Source: Pseudomonadota bacterium (lineage in GTDB: Bacteria > Pseudomonadota > Alphaproteobacteria > UBA8366). Taken from it: DNA of 64,000 nt. The position numbers and the translations under genes are program-made. Positions 9,216 to 19,049 of the stretch are shown piece by piece (within the stretch, counting starts at the first letter, position 1; each line of letters begins with the position of its first letter). Below the pieces are notes generated by a model. The model did not search any database, had not been told where the DNA came from, and saw only the letters and a program-made list of their open reading frames with translations. Location: the NCBI GenBank assembly GCA_036339585.1, contig JAYZAS010000005.1, forward strand, positions 1-64,000. Direction: 5' to 3'.

Positions 9216-9434
9216 AATGGTGCACTCTTATTCAGTTAAACAACAACATCAAACCCGTGGAAATCCTGTCGGCTTAGGCGAGGGTAATGGAGACTTAAAG
9301 ATAAATTTAGGTAAATGATTGATATTAAACTTAATATTTGTTGCATAAAAATCGTATAAAATCCATCTAATTGACTTGAATTCATTGCATGAAATAATTG
9401 TTCTGTCTTCTCAGACGGTCGATAGGTTAAAATC

Positions 9435-10274
9435 ATGAACATAAAATTAGAAAAATTACAGGTGGCGGATACGTTGTATGGGAAGATGATTTTTCCCGAA
9501 AACGACGCCGTGGTCGGTAAGAGTTTGCCTTTGTATGGCGAATGGTCTGAGGGCGAAAATATTGTTATGTCGCAGTTTGTTGAACCGGGAGATACTGTTC
9601 TAGATATTGGCGCAAACATCGGCACAACAGTAATGTCGTTATCCAAAAGGGTTGGAGCAAAAGGGAAGGTATACGCCTTTGAGCCTCAACAGTTGATGTT
9701 ACAATGCCTGAACGCAAATTTAGTCCTTAACAACATTAAGAATGTTGACGTATTTTCATTAGCTGTATCTTCGGAAACAGGCTGGGTACTATTAAATGAC
9801 CAAGAGCACTCGGGTGCAGGACGTTACGGGTCCGTTGGCATATCCATCGATGGGACGCCTGCACAAGCCATTCATCTCAACGAATTTCCAACAAATAAAT
9901 GTTCATTTGTGAAGATTGATGTGGAGGGTCATGAGTGGAATATCGTTCAAGGTGGCGATAAATTCTTAGTCCAGCACCAACCTGTAGTCTATTTGGAAGC
10001 AAAAAAAGAGTTGGAGGGAACCCAAAAATATTTGACTTGGTTTATGGATAATGGCTGGGTTTGTTATTGGCATTTTGCTTTTTGGTACAGAGATAACAAT
10101 AGAAACAAAGTTAGTGATAATATTTTTGGTGGAACAGGTGATATGAATGTTGTTGCTGTCCCGGAAGGCAGTGCTCCGTTAGAAAATTTACTACGAATCA
10201 AGTCTCCTCAAGACAAATGGAACTCCAAAACATATTTTGATTTTTACAAAAAAAATAACATTCCAATCGTTTAG
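9435..10274 (+). CDS. FkbM-family SAM-dependent methyltransferase
   Basis: A 279-residue methyltransferase. SAM-binding motif I is TVLDIGANIGTT (about residues 53-64), the acidic end of strand beta-2 is YAFEPQ, and the FkbM hallmark is FVKIDVEGHEWNIVQGG. FkbM enzymes O-methylate sugars, polyketides or other small molecules; the acceptor here is unknown. No glycan or polyketide cluster surrounds it, so context gives no substrate. It starts at an ATG with GATAGG upstream and is divergent from the ZIP-type transporter. A hairpin follows the stop. Confidence 0.82.
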   Translation: MNIKLEKLQVADTLYGKMIFPENDAVVGKSLPLYGEWSEGENIVMSQFVEPGDTVLDIGANIGTTVMSLSKRVGAKGKVYAFEPQQLMLQCLNANLVLNNIKNVDVFSLAVSSETGWVLLNDQEHSGAGRYGSVGISIDGTPAQAIHLNEFPTNKCSFVKIDVEGHEWNIVQGGDKFLVQHQPVVYLEAKKELEGTQKYLTWFMDNGWVCYWHFAFWYRDNNRNKVSDNIFGGTGDMNVVAVPEGSAPLENLLRIKSPQDKWNSKTYFDFYKKNNIPIV

Positions 10275-10285
10275 AATATTTAATT

Positions 10286-10308
10286 GAGCCAAAAATAAAA
10301 TTGGGCTC
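10286..10308 (+). terminator. Hairpin after the FkbM gene
   Basis: GAGCCAA pairs with TTGGGCTC, with one bulged G, twelve bases after the FkbM stop. There is no clear T-run after it, so intrinsic termination would be weak. Confidence 0.3.
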
Positions 10309-10438
10309 TGTTGCTAATACCGTTCATTCGCAGGCTTTTGCCGACCAAACTTTAAAACTAATAAAATTACTTGTTATTGAATAAGGCGACAAAAAAGCTA
10401 CCTACCAAAGGTAGTATTTTCACTACACTCGGTGCAGC

Positions 10439-11932
10439 ATGAAAAGTAAAACTTTTGTAATACTTGGGAATCAATTGTTTGACCCCCGCTTATTAAGGGC
10501 AAATGGGTGTGACCATGTATTTATGTCGGAAGACCACGGTCTTTGTACCTACCAAAAACATCACAAGAAGAAGATTTATCTATTTCTCTGCGCAATGAGA
10601 GAGTACCGGGATGAATTAGAGCGTAGTGGTTTTAAAGTCTCATATTTTTCTCTGGAAGATAGAAACGATGGGTTGGGCTACGTCGAATTTCTTCTTCGAT
10701 TTTGTGAAGAAAATAGAGTAGATCATTTAAATTTTTTTGAAATCGAGGATAAGAACTTTGAAGAATCTCTTCTCAGAGGGTGCACAAAAAAGGGATTGGC
10801 TATTGAGTTTTTTAATTCTCCTATGTTTATGTTTTCACGCGACGAATTCATTTCAGCACAGGGAGAAAAGAAAACATTTCGGCTCGCAAATTTTTACAAA
10901 ACTGGAAGAAAAAAATTCCAAGTACTAGTCAACGAACATAACGAACCAATAGGCAACAAATGGTCGTTTGACGAGGAAAACAGGAAAAAAATCCCTGCAA
11001 ACGTCTCTATTCCTCAGCCAAGTGCGCCGTGCTTGTCTAAGTATCACGATAAGGTCATGGACTTAATAAACAGCCGGTTTGCTGATCATCACGGCAGTTT
11101 GAATGATATTTGGTTTCCTGTTGAACGTCGCGGTGTAGAAAAGCAGCTAGAATTTTTCTTGCAAAACAAACTCTCTAACTTTGGAGTTTATGAAGATGCT
11201 ATGCGGGTCGGTGAGAATTTTTTATTTCACAGTTGCATTAGTCCATTCCTCAATATTGGTTTAATTACACCAGATATCATTATTGAGAGGGTATTTGGGC
11301 TTTTCAAAAAAGGCGAAGTGCCCATTAATTCTGCGGAAGGTTTTATAAGGCAGGTGTTGGGTTGGCGGGAATTCATACGCGGAATCTATCAGATGAAGGG
11401 TGTTGAACAGTATGAGAGCAACTTTTGGAAACACAAACGCAGCCTGACTGATAGTTGGTATGATGGTTCTACCGGCATATTGCCCTTGGACGATTGTATT
11501 AACTCAGCGATCAATGATGGGTACAGCCACCACATTCCAAGGTTGATGGTAATCGCTAATTTAATGAATCTCAGTGAAATAGACCCTGTGGCTATCTATA
11601 AATGGTTTATGGAAATGTACATAGATGCTTCTGATTGGGTGATGGTGCCAAATGTGTTCGGAATGGCAACCTTCGCAGATGGTGGATTGATGTCAACCAA
11701 ACCATACACGTGCAGTTCTAACTACATTCTTAAGATGAGTAATTACAAACGGGGAGATTGGTGCAATGTGGTGGATGGGCTCTACTGGCGGTTCATTATG
11801 AAACACAAGGCTTTTTATCAAAAAAACCCCCGGCTTTCATTTCAAGTAAAAATGTTAGAAAAAATGAATCCAGATCGAAAAGACACAATACTTCAAAGCG
11901 CGGAACGATTCATAGAAGAACATACATGCTAG
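10439..11932 (+). CDS. FeS-type photolyase/cryptochrome (PhrB/CryB-like) with altered cluster ligands
   Basis: A 497-residue protein of the bacterial cryptochrome/(6-4) photolyase group (deoxyribodipyrimidine photolyase-related). The N-terminal alpha/beta domain starts FVILGNQLFD. The C-terminal FAD domain has VLGWREFIRGIY, HHIPRLMVIANL, DWVMVPNVFGMATFADGG and LYWRF. Characterised members bind a 4Fe-4S cluster with four Cys. Here C353 (DDCINSA) and C442 (DWCNV) are in place, but the usual YCxxC is YKRGD (K437, D440) and several residues are missing before LYW. The cluster may be lost or altered while FAD binding remains. It probably repairs UV photoproducts or senses light. It is alone in its transcription unit. 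Confidence 0.82.
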   Translation: MKSKTFVILGNQLFDPRLLRANGCDHVFMSEDHGLCTYQKHHKKKIYLFLCAMREYRDELERSGFKVSYFSLEDRNDGLGYVEFLLRFCEENRVDHLNFFEIEDKNFEESLLRGCTKKGLAIEFFNSPMFMFSRDEFISAQGEKKTFRLANFYKTGRKKFQVLVNEHNEPIGNKWSFDEENRKKIPANVSIPQPSAPCLSKYHDKVMDLINSRFADHHGSLNDIWFPVERRGVEKQLEFFLQNKLSNFGVYEDAMRVGENFLFHSCISPFLNIGLITPDIIIERVFGLFKKGEVPINSAEGFIRQVLGWREFIRGIYQMKGVEQYESNFWKHKRSLTDSWYDGSTGILPLDDCINSAINDGYSHHIPRLMVIANLMNLSEIDPVAIYKWFMEMYIDASDWVMVPNVFGMATFADGGLMSTKPYTCSSNYILKMSNYKRGDWCNVVDGLYWRFIMKHKAFYQKNPRLSFQVKMLEKMNPDRKDTILQSAERFIEEHTC

Positions 11933-11996
11933 CTGGAATTTATTATGTGTCCAAATCAAGGCACCACTGTAAATTCATCGGCACTTTTCTGTAATA

Positions 11997-12464
11997 CTAT
12001 TCGGATTTTTTCTGCACTCTGGTTTTTCTGCGAGACTGTATTTTCTCTAGGCTTAATTTATCCTTTAAACTCATTATGTAGGCCGCCCCCGCAAGCAAAA
12101 GTATAGAACCTGAGGCCGCTAGAAGCGTGGTGTCTTCAATATCTTTGCCTTGAGCTATCATTACACGACACAAAGCTGTAATCGCAATAATTATTGGCAG
12201 CGTTACGGGGATCCGGCTACTTGCATAAAAAGCACCGATCATGCCAACGATTTCGGCGTAAATAAATAGTAAAAATAAGTCGCCAAGCAATATTTCTTTT
12301 TTTTCCCATAGGGCATGTATCTCTAAAGCGGCAGCTAACATTGTAAGGGCACCAATTACTGCGAGAAGCCCCTTTTCACTAACGACAGTGGTCCAATGAA
12401 GGCGGCGATTTACCGACTTGGAGTTCAAAATTTCATTCATTTTTTTCTCTGAAAATAAATCCAT
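11997..12464 (-). CDS. PsiE-like membrane protein
   Basis: A 155-residue protein with four predicted transmembrane helices: GLLAVIGALTMLAAALEI, LLGDLFLLFIYAEIVGMIGA, RIPVTLPIIIAITALCRVMI and LAASGSILLLAGAAYIM. The pattern LFIYAEI...Y..SRIPV...IAITALCR is that of the phosphate-starvation-inducible PsiE family, whose molecular role is unknown. The C terminus is short and basic (KSRRKTRVQKKSE-like). It converges with the photolyase gene. No Pho-box was identified upstream, so phosphate control is not supported by sequence. Confidence 0.75.
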   Translation of the reverse strand: MDLFSEKKMNEILNSKSVNRRLHWTTVVSEKGLLAVIGALTMLAAALEIHALWEKKEILLGDLFLLFIYAEIVGMIGAFYASSRIPVTLPIIIAITALCRVMIAQGKDIEDTTLLAASGSILLLAGAAYIMSLKDKLSLEKIQSRRKTRVQKKSE

Positions 12465-13071
12465 GTGCCTGGTGCAACCAAAAAAAAATCTAAATCTTCA
12501 TCCACCGAGGTAAGCAATTTAATAGAGTGTAAAGCTTAATAAAGCATTGGTAAAATGGATATTCTCAAAGCTCGCAAAATAATGTGATTTGAACCAAAAA
12601 AGGGCCACGATAAATGGGCCAATTGTTTGACTATTTTCATCTTTTTGTTTGCAATTAGTTTTGTAATTAAAAAATAATCACAACAGCACTAACACCAAAG
12701 AGCTTTCGCTCATTCAAAGTAACTAACTATATTTTATTATTTGAACAACATTATTGATAACATTGAATAGTAAATATCAAAAAATATTGTTTATTTCCTT
12801 TATGCATATTCTAGAAGCAATGATAGATGAGCATGTATATTGTAAAGTAGCACGTTTTGACAATCAATATAAACTCATGATGAAGAATGACAACACTGAT
12901 TACTTAATTTCAAGCATTTGTTATTATTGATTATTTGGCCTTTTTACAAAACCTTTTTTCTTATCTCTGCCATTGTTCTTGGCCTATTTTTTTCGTATCC
13001 TCTTACACTAGTCCGCTTCAAAAATTATCGGTCTAAACTTTTAATTACGCATTTTTTCTGGAGATGTAGTT
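12465..13071. other. AT-rich intergenic region
   Basis: About 600 bases between the divergent PsiE-like gene and the LolA-like gene. It is AT-rich and contains scattered short frames only; the longest (about 12918-13187) has no ribosome binding site, runs into the next gene out of frame and does not look like a protein. I see no RNA gene. It presumably contains the promoter of the downstream export operon. Confidence 0.5.
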
Positions 13072-13896
13072 ATGACTTTTGCACGACAAACGCAGTTAAT
13101 GATAGTCGCAAGCCTTGCCTTATCATTACTTCCCTCGGTGACCATGGCCGACACGAAAAGCCTATCCGGTCGGCAAATTATGGATGAGGTCGAAGCCCGT
13201 CACGACAAACCCTTCGAGTTTGAAATACAAAAAATGACCTTGGTGGACAAGTCAGGCAAGAAAGAAGTGCGTGATGTGCGGCGGTTCACACGTGAAAAGG
13301 ATAAGTCGCAAACTCGGTATCTCACAATCTTTAGATCTCCTTCCGGCATAAAAGGTACGGCTATGCTGACGTGGCAGAATGATAGCAAGGCTGATGATCA
13401 GTGGTTGTATTTGCCTGCGCAGGGGAAAAAACTGAAACGAATAGCAAAGGGGGGTAAACGAAATTACTTCATGGGCACAGATTATACTTATGAAGATCTG
13501 GTGTCTGAGGCTAAGGAGAAATTTTCGTACGAAAGACAAAAAGATGAAAAGATGAACGGTGAGAATGCATTTGTTGTAAAGGCGATGGCCAAAGACAAAC
13601 AGCTAAAGAAAGATACCGGCTATAAATTCAGACTTCTTTGGGTGGGCCAAAAGCATTTTAATATCATAAGAACCGATTATTTTAATCGCAGAGGCAAGCT
13701 TATAAAGCGTCAAACTACCGACAAGTGGGTGAATGTTGAAGGAAAAGCATGGCGCGCAAATCTTTCAATTATGGAACATCTGAAAAACAAACATAAAACA
13801 GTGACGGAAGTTATCGAGCGCAGCCTCAAGGAGGCTGATGCACCCTCAAAGAATTTCAGAAAGAAAACTATTACTTCTGGCAAATTGGCGCGTTAA
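13072..13896 (+). CDS. LolA-like outer-membrane lipoprotein-sorting protein
   Basis: A 274-residue periplasmic protein with a signal peptide (residues 1-26, cleavage after SVTMA). The mature part follows the family often annotated as outer membrane lipoprotein-sorting protein: ADTKSLSGRQIMDEVEAR at the start, SPSGIKGTAMLTW, WLYLPAQGKKLKRI and NYFMGTDYTYEDL. Such proteins have a LolA/LolB-type half-barrel that shields lipids. An ATG follows CTGGAGATG. It is the first gene of an operon with the RND transporter (78 bases downstream) and the outer-membrane barrel. This pairing is common for RND exporters thought to move lipids or hydrophobic molecules to the outer membrane. The cargo is unknown. 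Confidence 0.8.
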   Translation: MTFARQTQLMIVASLALSLLPSVTMADTKSLSGRQIMDEVEARHDKPFEFEIQKMTLVDKSGKKEVRDVRRFTREKDKSQTRYLTIFRSPSGIKGTAMLTWQNDSKADDQWLYLPAQGKKLKRIAKGGKRNYFMGTDYTYEDLVSEAKEKFSYERQKDEKMNGENAFVVKAMAKDKQLKKDTGYKFRLLWVGQKHFNIIRTDYFNRRGKLIKRQTTDKWVNVEGKAWRANLSIMEHLKNKHKTVTEVIERSLKEADAPSKNFRKKTITSGKLAR

Positions 13897-13974
13897 TCCG
13901 GCCAAATTTGAAACCAAAATGTAATTGTAACTCAAGACCACGGTTCACTGGCTATTTAAATTTAGGAACACAGC

Positions 13975-16809
13975 ATGGCAGAAGGCAATGTAAAATCCTT
14001 ATCGCAACACGGCAACGGAGGCCCGGAGAGCGAGAATAACGGTAAGAAGAAGCCGTGGTATGAAATAGCAATGACTTTCGGGGCTCGCAGGCCAGTCGTC
14101 AGTTTTATGTTAGCTGCTATCATTACTGTGATATCAGTTTTTGGGGCCCTCAAACTAACTGTAGATGGTAGTTTCGATATTCTCTACAGCAAAAATGACC
14201 CGGGTTATGCTCCTTACCAAGAGACAGTCGCCGAGTTTGGTTCAGACAATATCGTTCTTGTGTATTTCAAAGATAAAGACCTATTTTCAAAAGAAAAACT
14301 GAGTTTGATTGAAGAATTTGCATTCGGCTTAGAGGATGTGAAATACGTTGAAAAACAAGAAAGCTTGTTTACAGCGTTAAATATCCGCGCGGGTCCGGAT
14401 GGGTTAGATATGAACCCATTGATGGATGCCACTCCCGAAACAGCCCAAGAGATTGCAAAAGCGCGCGAGGATGCACTTTACAGTCCAATAATGCGCGGGA
14501 CTTACATTTCTGATGATGCAATGAAGACGACTGTAGTGGTCACATTGGAGAATATCGAGGGAGATCCATCTTTTAATCGTAAAGCAGCAGCGGAAATAAA
14601 TAGTCGCCTTAAAAATATCCGTGATGAATTTGAGGATGTTTTTGTAATGGGAGCGCCTCGCATCAATGTAGCCATAGAAAGAGGTCTGTTCAGCGATATC
14701 GGATTACTCACTCCGATTGGTGCGGTGCTTCTGGTAGTCATACTGTTAAGCCAATTAAGGACCCCAGTGGCTGCCGGTTTGCCATTGATTACTGCTGGAA
14801 TGAGTATTCTGTGGACCGCAGGTTTCATGGGTTTTGCCGGCATCCCTTTAAATCTTTTAACGGCAATTTTACCAGCGTTGGTAATCGTGATTGGCTCAAC
14901 CGAAGACACGCATATGCTGACTGCATACCTGGACGGTATAACTAAGGATAACCCTCCAAATCGGATTAACGCTGTCCGCTTTATGGCAGTTCATGTAGGC
15001 TTGCCGATTTTTATCACGTCCTTCACTACGGCTGCCGGTTTCATGGCAAACATCTCCAGTGATCTGATAATGGTCCAGCATTTTGGAATTACTGCAGGCT
15101 ACGCAATGGTGGCAAATTTAATTGTTACCATTTTAATGCTTCCTTTATTGTTGAGGTTTTTTGGGCCGCGTAAGTCAAAAATAAAGGGCGACGGTGAAAA
15201 TGTTAGTGGACTGGCAGGGAAGGTGCTGTCCATCCTCGATATGCTTGGAGGTCGATATGAGCGGAGAGTGGTAGTCGTCGTTTTATTGGCAGCAACTATC
15301 TTTGCAGGGTACGCGACCAAGGTTCAAACAAGCAATGATCCCTTGTCATTTTTTAAACCAGATAACTCGGTAAGGCTTGATGCTGACACCTTGCATAATG
15401 ACTTGGCAGGGATGCAAGTATTCTACCTATCTATTAACGCAGACTCTGGTAAAGATTTCAAAGACCCGGAATGGTTACAAAAAGTTGACAAAATCCAAAA
15501 TGTAATGAGGCAGCAAGGGGCGTACGACAAGGTCACTTCAATTGCTGATTATTTGAAACTCGTCAACCAGGAGATGAACCAAGGAAATAAAGCATTTTAT
15601 GTAATGCCAAAGACGCGCGCATTGGCAGAACAATATCTCTTGCTCTTTGCGAGATCAGACGTTGAGCGCTTCATCAACGCAGACGCTACACGCGCAAATC
15701 TAATGGTGCGTCATAACATTTCAAATTCGTACGAACTAAAACAATATCTCGATGATCTTCGAAAGCAAATCGCCAACATTCTTGATCCCAAAACCACGTA
15801 TCACATAACCAGTAAAAATATTTTGATCAACAATGGCGCTGAAACAATGATTAAGAGTCAAAGTACGTCTATCATTTTACTAGTTGCTATTATCTTTGTG
15901 CTGATGTGTTTCTTGTACACTTCTCTCACTGCTGGCTTTGTTTCTTTGGTGCCTAACCTCATACCTGTCGTTACTATGTTCGGCATTATGGGAATATTTG
16001 GGGTACCGCTAAACGCTGGCACCACTTTGGTATCAGTCATTGCGATAGGTATAGCAATTGACGATACCATTCATTTGCTTACGAACTTTAATGATCAGTT
16101 GAAAATCAATCCAGATCAAACGGTCGCTGCAAGAGCAGCGGTGCGCGTGGAGGCTATACCGGTTGTGTCAACCTCATTAGCTCTGGCCTTTGCTTTCCTC
16201 TCGTTACTCTTATCGGACTTTACAATCATCATTCAGTTCGGGCTTTTATGTGCTGTAACGATGGTGATGGCATTGATTACAGATTTGTTAATAACGCCTA
16301 TACTTCTCAAACGATTTAGGCTCGTCAGCCTGTGGGACATTGCATCGCTTAAGCTTAATCAACAAGTTTTGGCGGATAGCGAGGTATTCAAAGGTATGTC
16401 TGCCTATCAAATGAGAAAGACAATATTACTGTCCTATGCAAAAGAGTTTGAACCCGGCGAGAATGTATTTCTTCAGGGAACCACGGATCGTAACATGTAC
16501 GTGATCTTGTCGGGTAAGGCAGAGGTGGTGCTCGGTATAAAAGACGGTAAAGAGACTCTATTGGCCACGCTGGGCACGTCAGAAATATTTGGTGAAGCTG
16601 CGTATGCTGGCAATGTCGCCAGGACAGCAACTGTGCGTGTTCCAGAGAACTCAAAAGAGCCTCTCAAGGTTCTTATGCTGGAGCAAGAGCGCGTTGCATC
16701 AGCTATGCGCTCATACCCGCGCATCCATGCTCTTTTGAATCGTAACATTAGCGCCATATTGGCGGGTAGGCTTGCAAATATGGGCGAGCAGCTCAGCACT
16801 CGAGATTAA
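13975..16809 (+). CDS. RND/MMPL-family exporter with C-terminal cyclic-nucleotide-binding domain
   Basis: A 944-residue inner-membrane transporter with two RND repeats. Each repeat has one N-terminal helix (near residues 38-58 and 430-448), a large periplasmic domain, and a block of five helices (about 235-395 and 630-780). The second block contains GIAIDDTIHLLTNF, where Asp residues typically carry protons. After the last helix, residues 803-930 form a cNMP-binding domain: FEPGENVFLQGT, MYVILSGKAEVV, and EIFGEAAYAGNVARTATV with the phosphate-binding Glu and Arg. This domain is not part of ordinary RND exporters. It would be cytoplasmic and could couple export to cAMP or cGMP. The gene lies between the LolA-like gene and the barrel gene. 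Confidence 0.85.
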   Translation: MAEGNVKSLSQHGNGGPESENNGKKKPWYEIAMTFGARRPVVSFMLAAIITVISVFGALKLTVDGSFDILYSKNDPGYAPYQETVAEFGSDNIVLVYFKDKDLFSKEKLSLIEEFAFGLEDVKYVEKQESLFTALNIRAGPDGLDMNPLMDATPETAQEIAKAREDALYSPIMRGTYISDDAMKTTVVVTLENIEGDPSFNRKAAAEINSRLKNIRDEFEDVFVMGAPRINVAIERGLFSDIGLLTPIGAVLLVVILLSQLRTPVAAGLPLITAGMSILWTAGFMGFAGIPLNLLTAILPALVIVIGSTEDTHMLTAYLDGITKDNPPNRINAVRFMAVHVGLPIFITSFTTAAGFMANISSDLIMVQHFGITAGYAMVANLIVTILMLPLLLRFFGPRKSKIKGDGENVSGLAGKVLSILDMLGGRYERRVVVVVLLAATIFAGYATKVQTSNDPLSFFKPDNSVRLDADTLHNDLAGMQVFYLSINADSGKDFKDPEWLQKVDKIQNVMRQQGAYDKVTSIADYLKLVNQEMNQGNKAFYVMPKTRALAEQYLLLFARSDVERFINADATRANLMVRHNISNSYELKQYLDDLRKQIANILDPKTTYHITSKNILINNGAETMIKSQSTSIILLVAIIFVLMCFLYTSLTAGFVSLVPNLIPVVTMFGIMGIFGVPLNAGTTLVSVIAIGIAIDDTIHLLTNFNDQLKINPDQTVAARAAVRVEAIPVVSTSLALAFAFLSLLLSDFTIIIQFGLLCAVTMVMALITDLLITPILLKRFRLVSLWDIASLKLNQQVLADSEVFKGMSAYQMRKTILLSYAKEFEPGENVFLQGTTDRNMYVILSGKAEVVLGIKDGKETLLATLGTSEIFGEAAYAGNVARTATVRVPENSKEPLKVLMLEQERVASAMRSYPRIHALLNRNISAILAGRLANMGEQLSTRD

Positions 16810-16814
16810 CTTTT

Positions 16815-18206
16815 ATGCATAAGAATTTTAAAGCTATTTGCGCAATCCTTTTAGCGATTGGTCTTAGTGCCGTTAACGGCCAAGCTGAAGCTGGTTCAGA
16901 AGTTGACGCGAAAATTAAGAAAGCCTTAATTACGCCAGTTAATAGGGTGCTCGTTGATCTTGCAACCAACGTCCAACGTACGGCCACTACTTCGTTTTCT
17001 GGCTTTATTACCAAAATTGATGATAGTTCAATCCGCGATGACTACGTTATTTTTAGCCCCAGACTTGAAGGGGAAACGGAGGCAAGCCTGAACGAAGAGT
17101 TTTCAATCGGGATGAAGGGATATTTGTCTCTATCTACGGATCAGGATACGGTGCAGGGTTGGTTTAATGGCCCTGGGCAGAATTACCAGAAAATTCGGTA
17201 TGCCGACCTAACCGCAGCTTGGCTCAAATATGAGGCTGAAAATTATGAATTAATTCTCGGCAAAGATGTGCTATCGATGGGATTGCTTGAGCTTCATTCC
17301 CCCTCTGATCGATTTGGTTTGTGGGATGGAAGCGATCCCTCATCGACAACAGAGTTAGGTGTCTGGCATCTTGGTTTGAATTATTTCATTGATGACGACA
17401 CCGTCTCATTCAAGTTTCTCCCATTTGACAAAAAATCAATAAGCCCCGGCGAGGGTTCTAGGTGGGCTGGTACTTCTGGAAGCTCTGTTTTTTTAAATCT
17501 ACCAACGGGGTCATCGGTGGTTGATTTTTACCATCCAACCCATTTTGAAAATATGGGTTATTTGGCGCTATATGAGGGTGCACGAGAGGGTATTGATTTT
17601 TTTGGGTTTGCTCATCACGGCCCATCAAGTTATTCGGTACTGAGTTCTACCACGCGTAATGTAGCTGATCCTAATTCACTTGTTTTGGAAAGAGTAAACC
17701 CCATTTCTATAAGCACCGGAGCTGGATTGTCTCGTGTGATAGATGAATGGAAATTCACCGGTGAAGTAGTTTATCAGAGAACTTATAACGGCCGAGACGA
17801 GGACTTTATTCGGTACGGAGCAGGCTTTAGCTACACCGATAGTAGGTTTGCAAATTTTATCGGTTTGGAGAAGATAACTTCGATAGCGGAATTTTCCGGG
17901 GATGAAATAATTAGCGACGCTTATGCAGATGATTGGGTTCAGAGCTCGAAGCTATCTAGACCATTCCGACGCACAGTTTTTCTGCGAGTAGTAGTTGAGC
18001 ATAATGAAGAGCTAAGCTACTTCGCAGGTAGTACCGTAAACATAAAATATGAGGATCATACTTTCGGTGCCGGAGTTGAGTATCGTCCAAATGACAACTT
18101 TAAAATACAAATGAGCGGCGCATTTTTTGAGGGAAATTCGGACACCCATTTTGGGCGATGGACCGATAATGAGCTTATTAGACTTGGCGCAGAGTATTCA
18201 TTTTAG
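16815..18206 (+). CDS. Outer-membrane beta-barrel protein of the export operon
   Basis: A 463-residue protein with a signal peptide (residues 1-27, ending GQAEAG). The remainder alternates polar and aromatic residues as in beta-barrels and ends in Phe (GAEYSF), the usual outer-membrane barrel C terminus. I do not recognise a named porin family. It starts five bases after the RND stop, so the two genes are almost certainly co-transcribed and the barrel is likely the outer-membrane partner of the LolA-like/RND system. It has no TolC features (no long coiled coil), which argues against a tripartite drug-efflux tunnel and for a porin-like or lipid-accepting role. That function is inference. Confidence 0.72.
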   Translation: MHKNFKAICAILLAIGLSAVNGQAEAGSEVDAKIKKALITPVNRVLVDLATNVQRTATTSFSGFITKIDDSSIRDDYVIFSPRLEGETEASLNEEFSIGMKGYLSLSTDQDTVQGWFNGPGQNYQKIRYADLTAAWLKYEAENYELILGKDVLSMGLLELHSPSDRFGLWDGSDPSSTTELGVWHLGLNYFIDDDTVSFKFLPFDKKSISPGEGSRWAGTSGSSVFLNLPTGSSVVDFYHPTHFENMGYLALYEGAREGIDFFGFAHHGPSSYSVLSSTTRNVADPNSLVLERVNPISISTGAGLSRVIDEWKFTGEVVYQRTYNGRDEDFIRYGAGFSYTDSRFANFIGLEKITSIAEFSGDEIISDAYADDWVQSSKLSRPFRRTVFLRVVVEHNEELSYFAGSTVNIKYEDHTFGAGVEYRPNDNFKIQMSGAFFEGNSDTHFGRWTDNELIRLGAEYSF

Positions 18207-18533
18207 CGGGAGTACATCAACGTTTTAGCGTTACAGAACTACACTTTCAGTGTCGAGGATTATCAATTGAATTTGTGATACACTCAGAAAAAAATGGTAA
18301 TTGTTTGCGGGTAGGTGCCATTATGGTCATTGGCTAGGCCTACAATTTATTATTCTGTGTCTATGCCAAAAACATCAAAATTAATAGTGCAATCTGAAGT
18401 GGCTTGAGCGTTTTTTTGCATCTCCTCTTTGTGGATTGCAAACGAGGGCACAGCTATCCGTAGCTTATGTCCGGGCAGATCTCATGAAAGTTACGAAGGT
18501 TATGATATTTTAACGTCATGGAGAAAGTATTAG
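18207..18533. other. Intergenic region without a recognised feature
   Basis: About 330 bases following the export operon. It contains no credible open frame or RNA gene. A GGAG stretch just before 18534 serves the next small gene. Confidence 0.5.
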
Positions 18534-18788
18534 ATGCCCGAAAAATCATTGGACAAACTGCATAATAAGATAACAAATCAAATTGTATGCTCAAAATGTG
18601 AGATCGAATTTATGAAGGGTGAGACCGGGCGTCGCTCATTGCAGGAATATTCTTTGCTTGATGTGGGGTTCACAAATATTGGTGTGCAAGTATGGTGCCG
18701 CAGACACGATGTGAACGTGGTGCATATTGATTTTGATGGCAGTAGATTAGATGCAGATTTTCGTTGTCTGGAGCCTAAATTGCAATAA
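18534..18788 (+). CDS. Small hypothetical protein with paired cysteines
   Basis: An 84-residue protein I do not recognise. It starts at an ATG with GGAG about ten bases upstream. The sequence has CSKC near residue 19, a central GFTNIGVQVWCRRH, and a hydrophilic end. CxxC plus the later C and H could bind zinc, but this is a guess. It has no signal peptide or membrane segment. It stands alone between the export operon and lemA, in the same direction. Confidence 0.5.
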   Translation: MPEKSLDKLHNKITNQIVCSKCEIEFMKGETGRRSLQEYSLLDVGFTNIGVQVWCRRHDVNVVHIDFDGSRLDADFRCLEPKLQ

Positions 18789-18991
18789 ACATGGTGATGA
18801 TCTTTACTCAGTAGATTGAATTAATGTGACTGTTATGTGCCGGATCTAGCAAACAACTGTTTGGTAAGAACTGGAGGTTTCAATGGTTGTGTCGAGATTT
18901 GTTCTCATTACACCCTACGAGATTTTTTTACATTATCCCCATTGTGTAACGTATACTGAAAGAGCTGTATTCATTTACACAAAAAAATTGT

Positions 18992-19008
18992 GACGCTACG
19001 CTAGCGTC
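18992..19008. repeat. Perfect inverted repeat upstream of lemA
   Basis: GACGCTA and TAGCGTC flank a CGC centre, 42 bases before the lemA start. It could be an operator, or, read on the minus strand where A-runs upstream become a T-run, a weak terminator. No minus-strand gene is close, so an operator is the more natural guess. Confidence 0.35.
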
Positions 19009-19049
19009 TTAGAAAACTAGCTGAAGTCAAAGTGCATTAGGAGGTTGTT

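Noticed and set aside
12918-13187. 89-residue open frame upstream of the LolA-like gene
   Set aside because: It overlaps the real gene out of frame, and its hydrophobic part reflects T-rich DNA.
18883-18993. 36-residue open frame with GGAGG before an ATG, upstream of lemA
   Set aside because: Good ribosome binding site, but the peptide is short, has no recognisable pattern and could arise by chance. Not listed as a gene.
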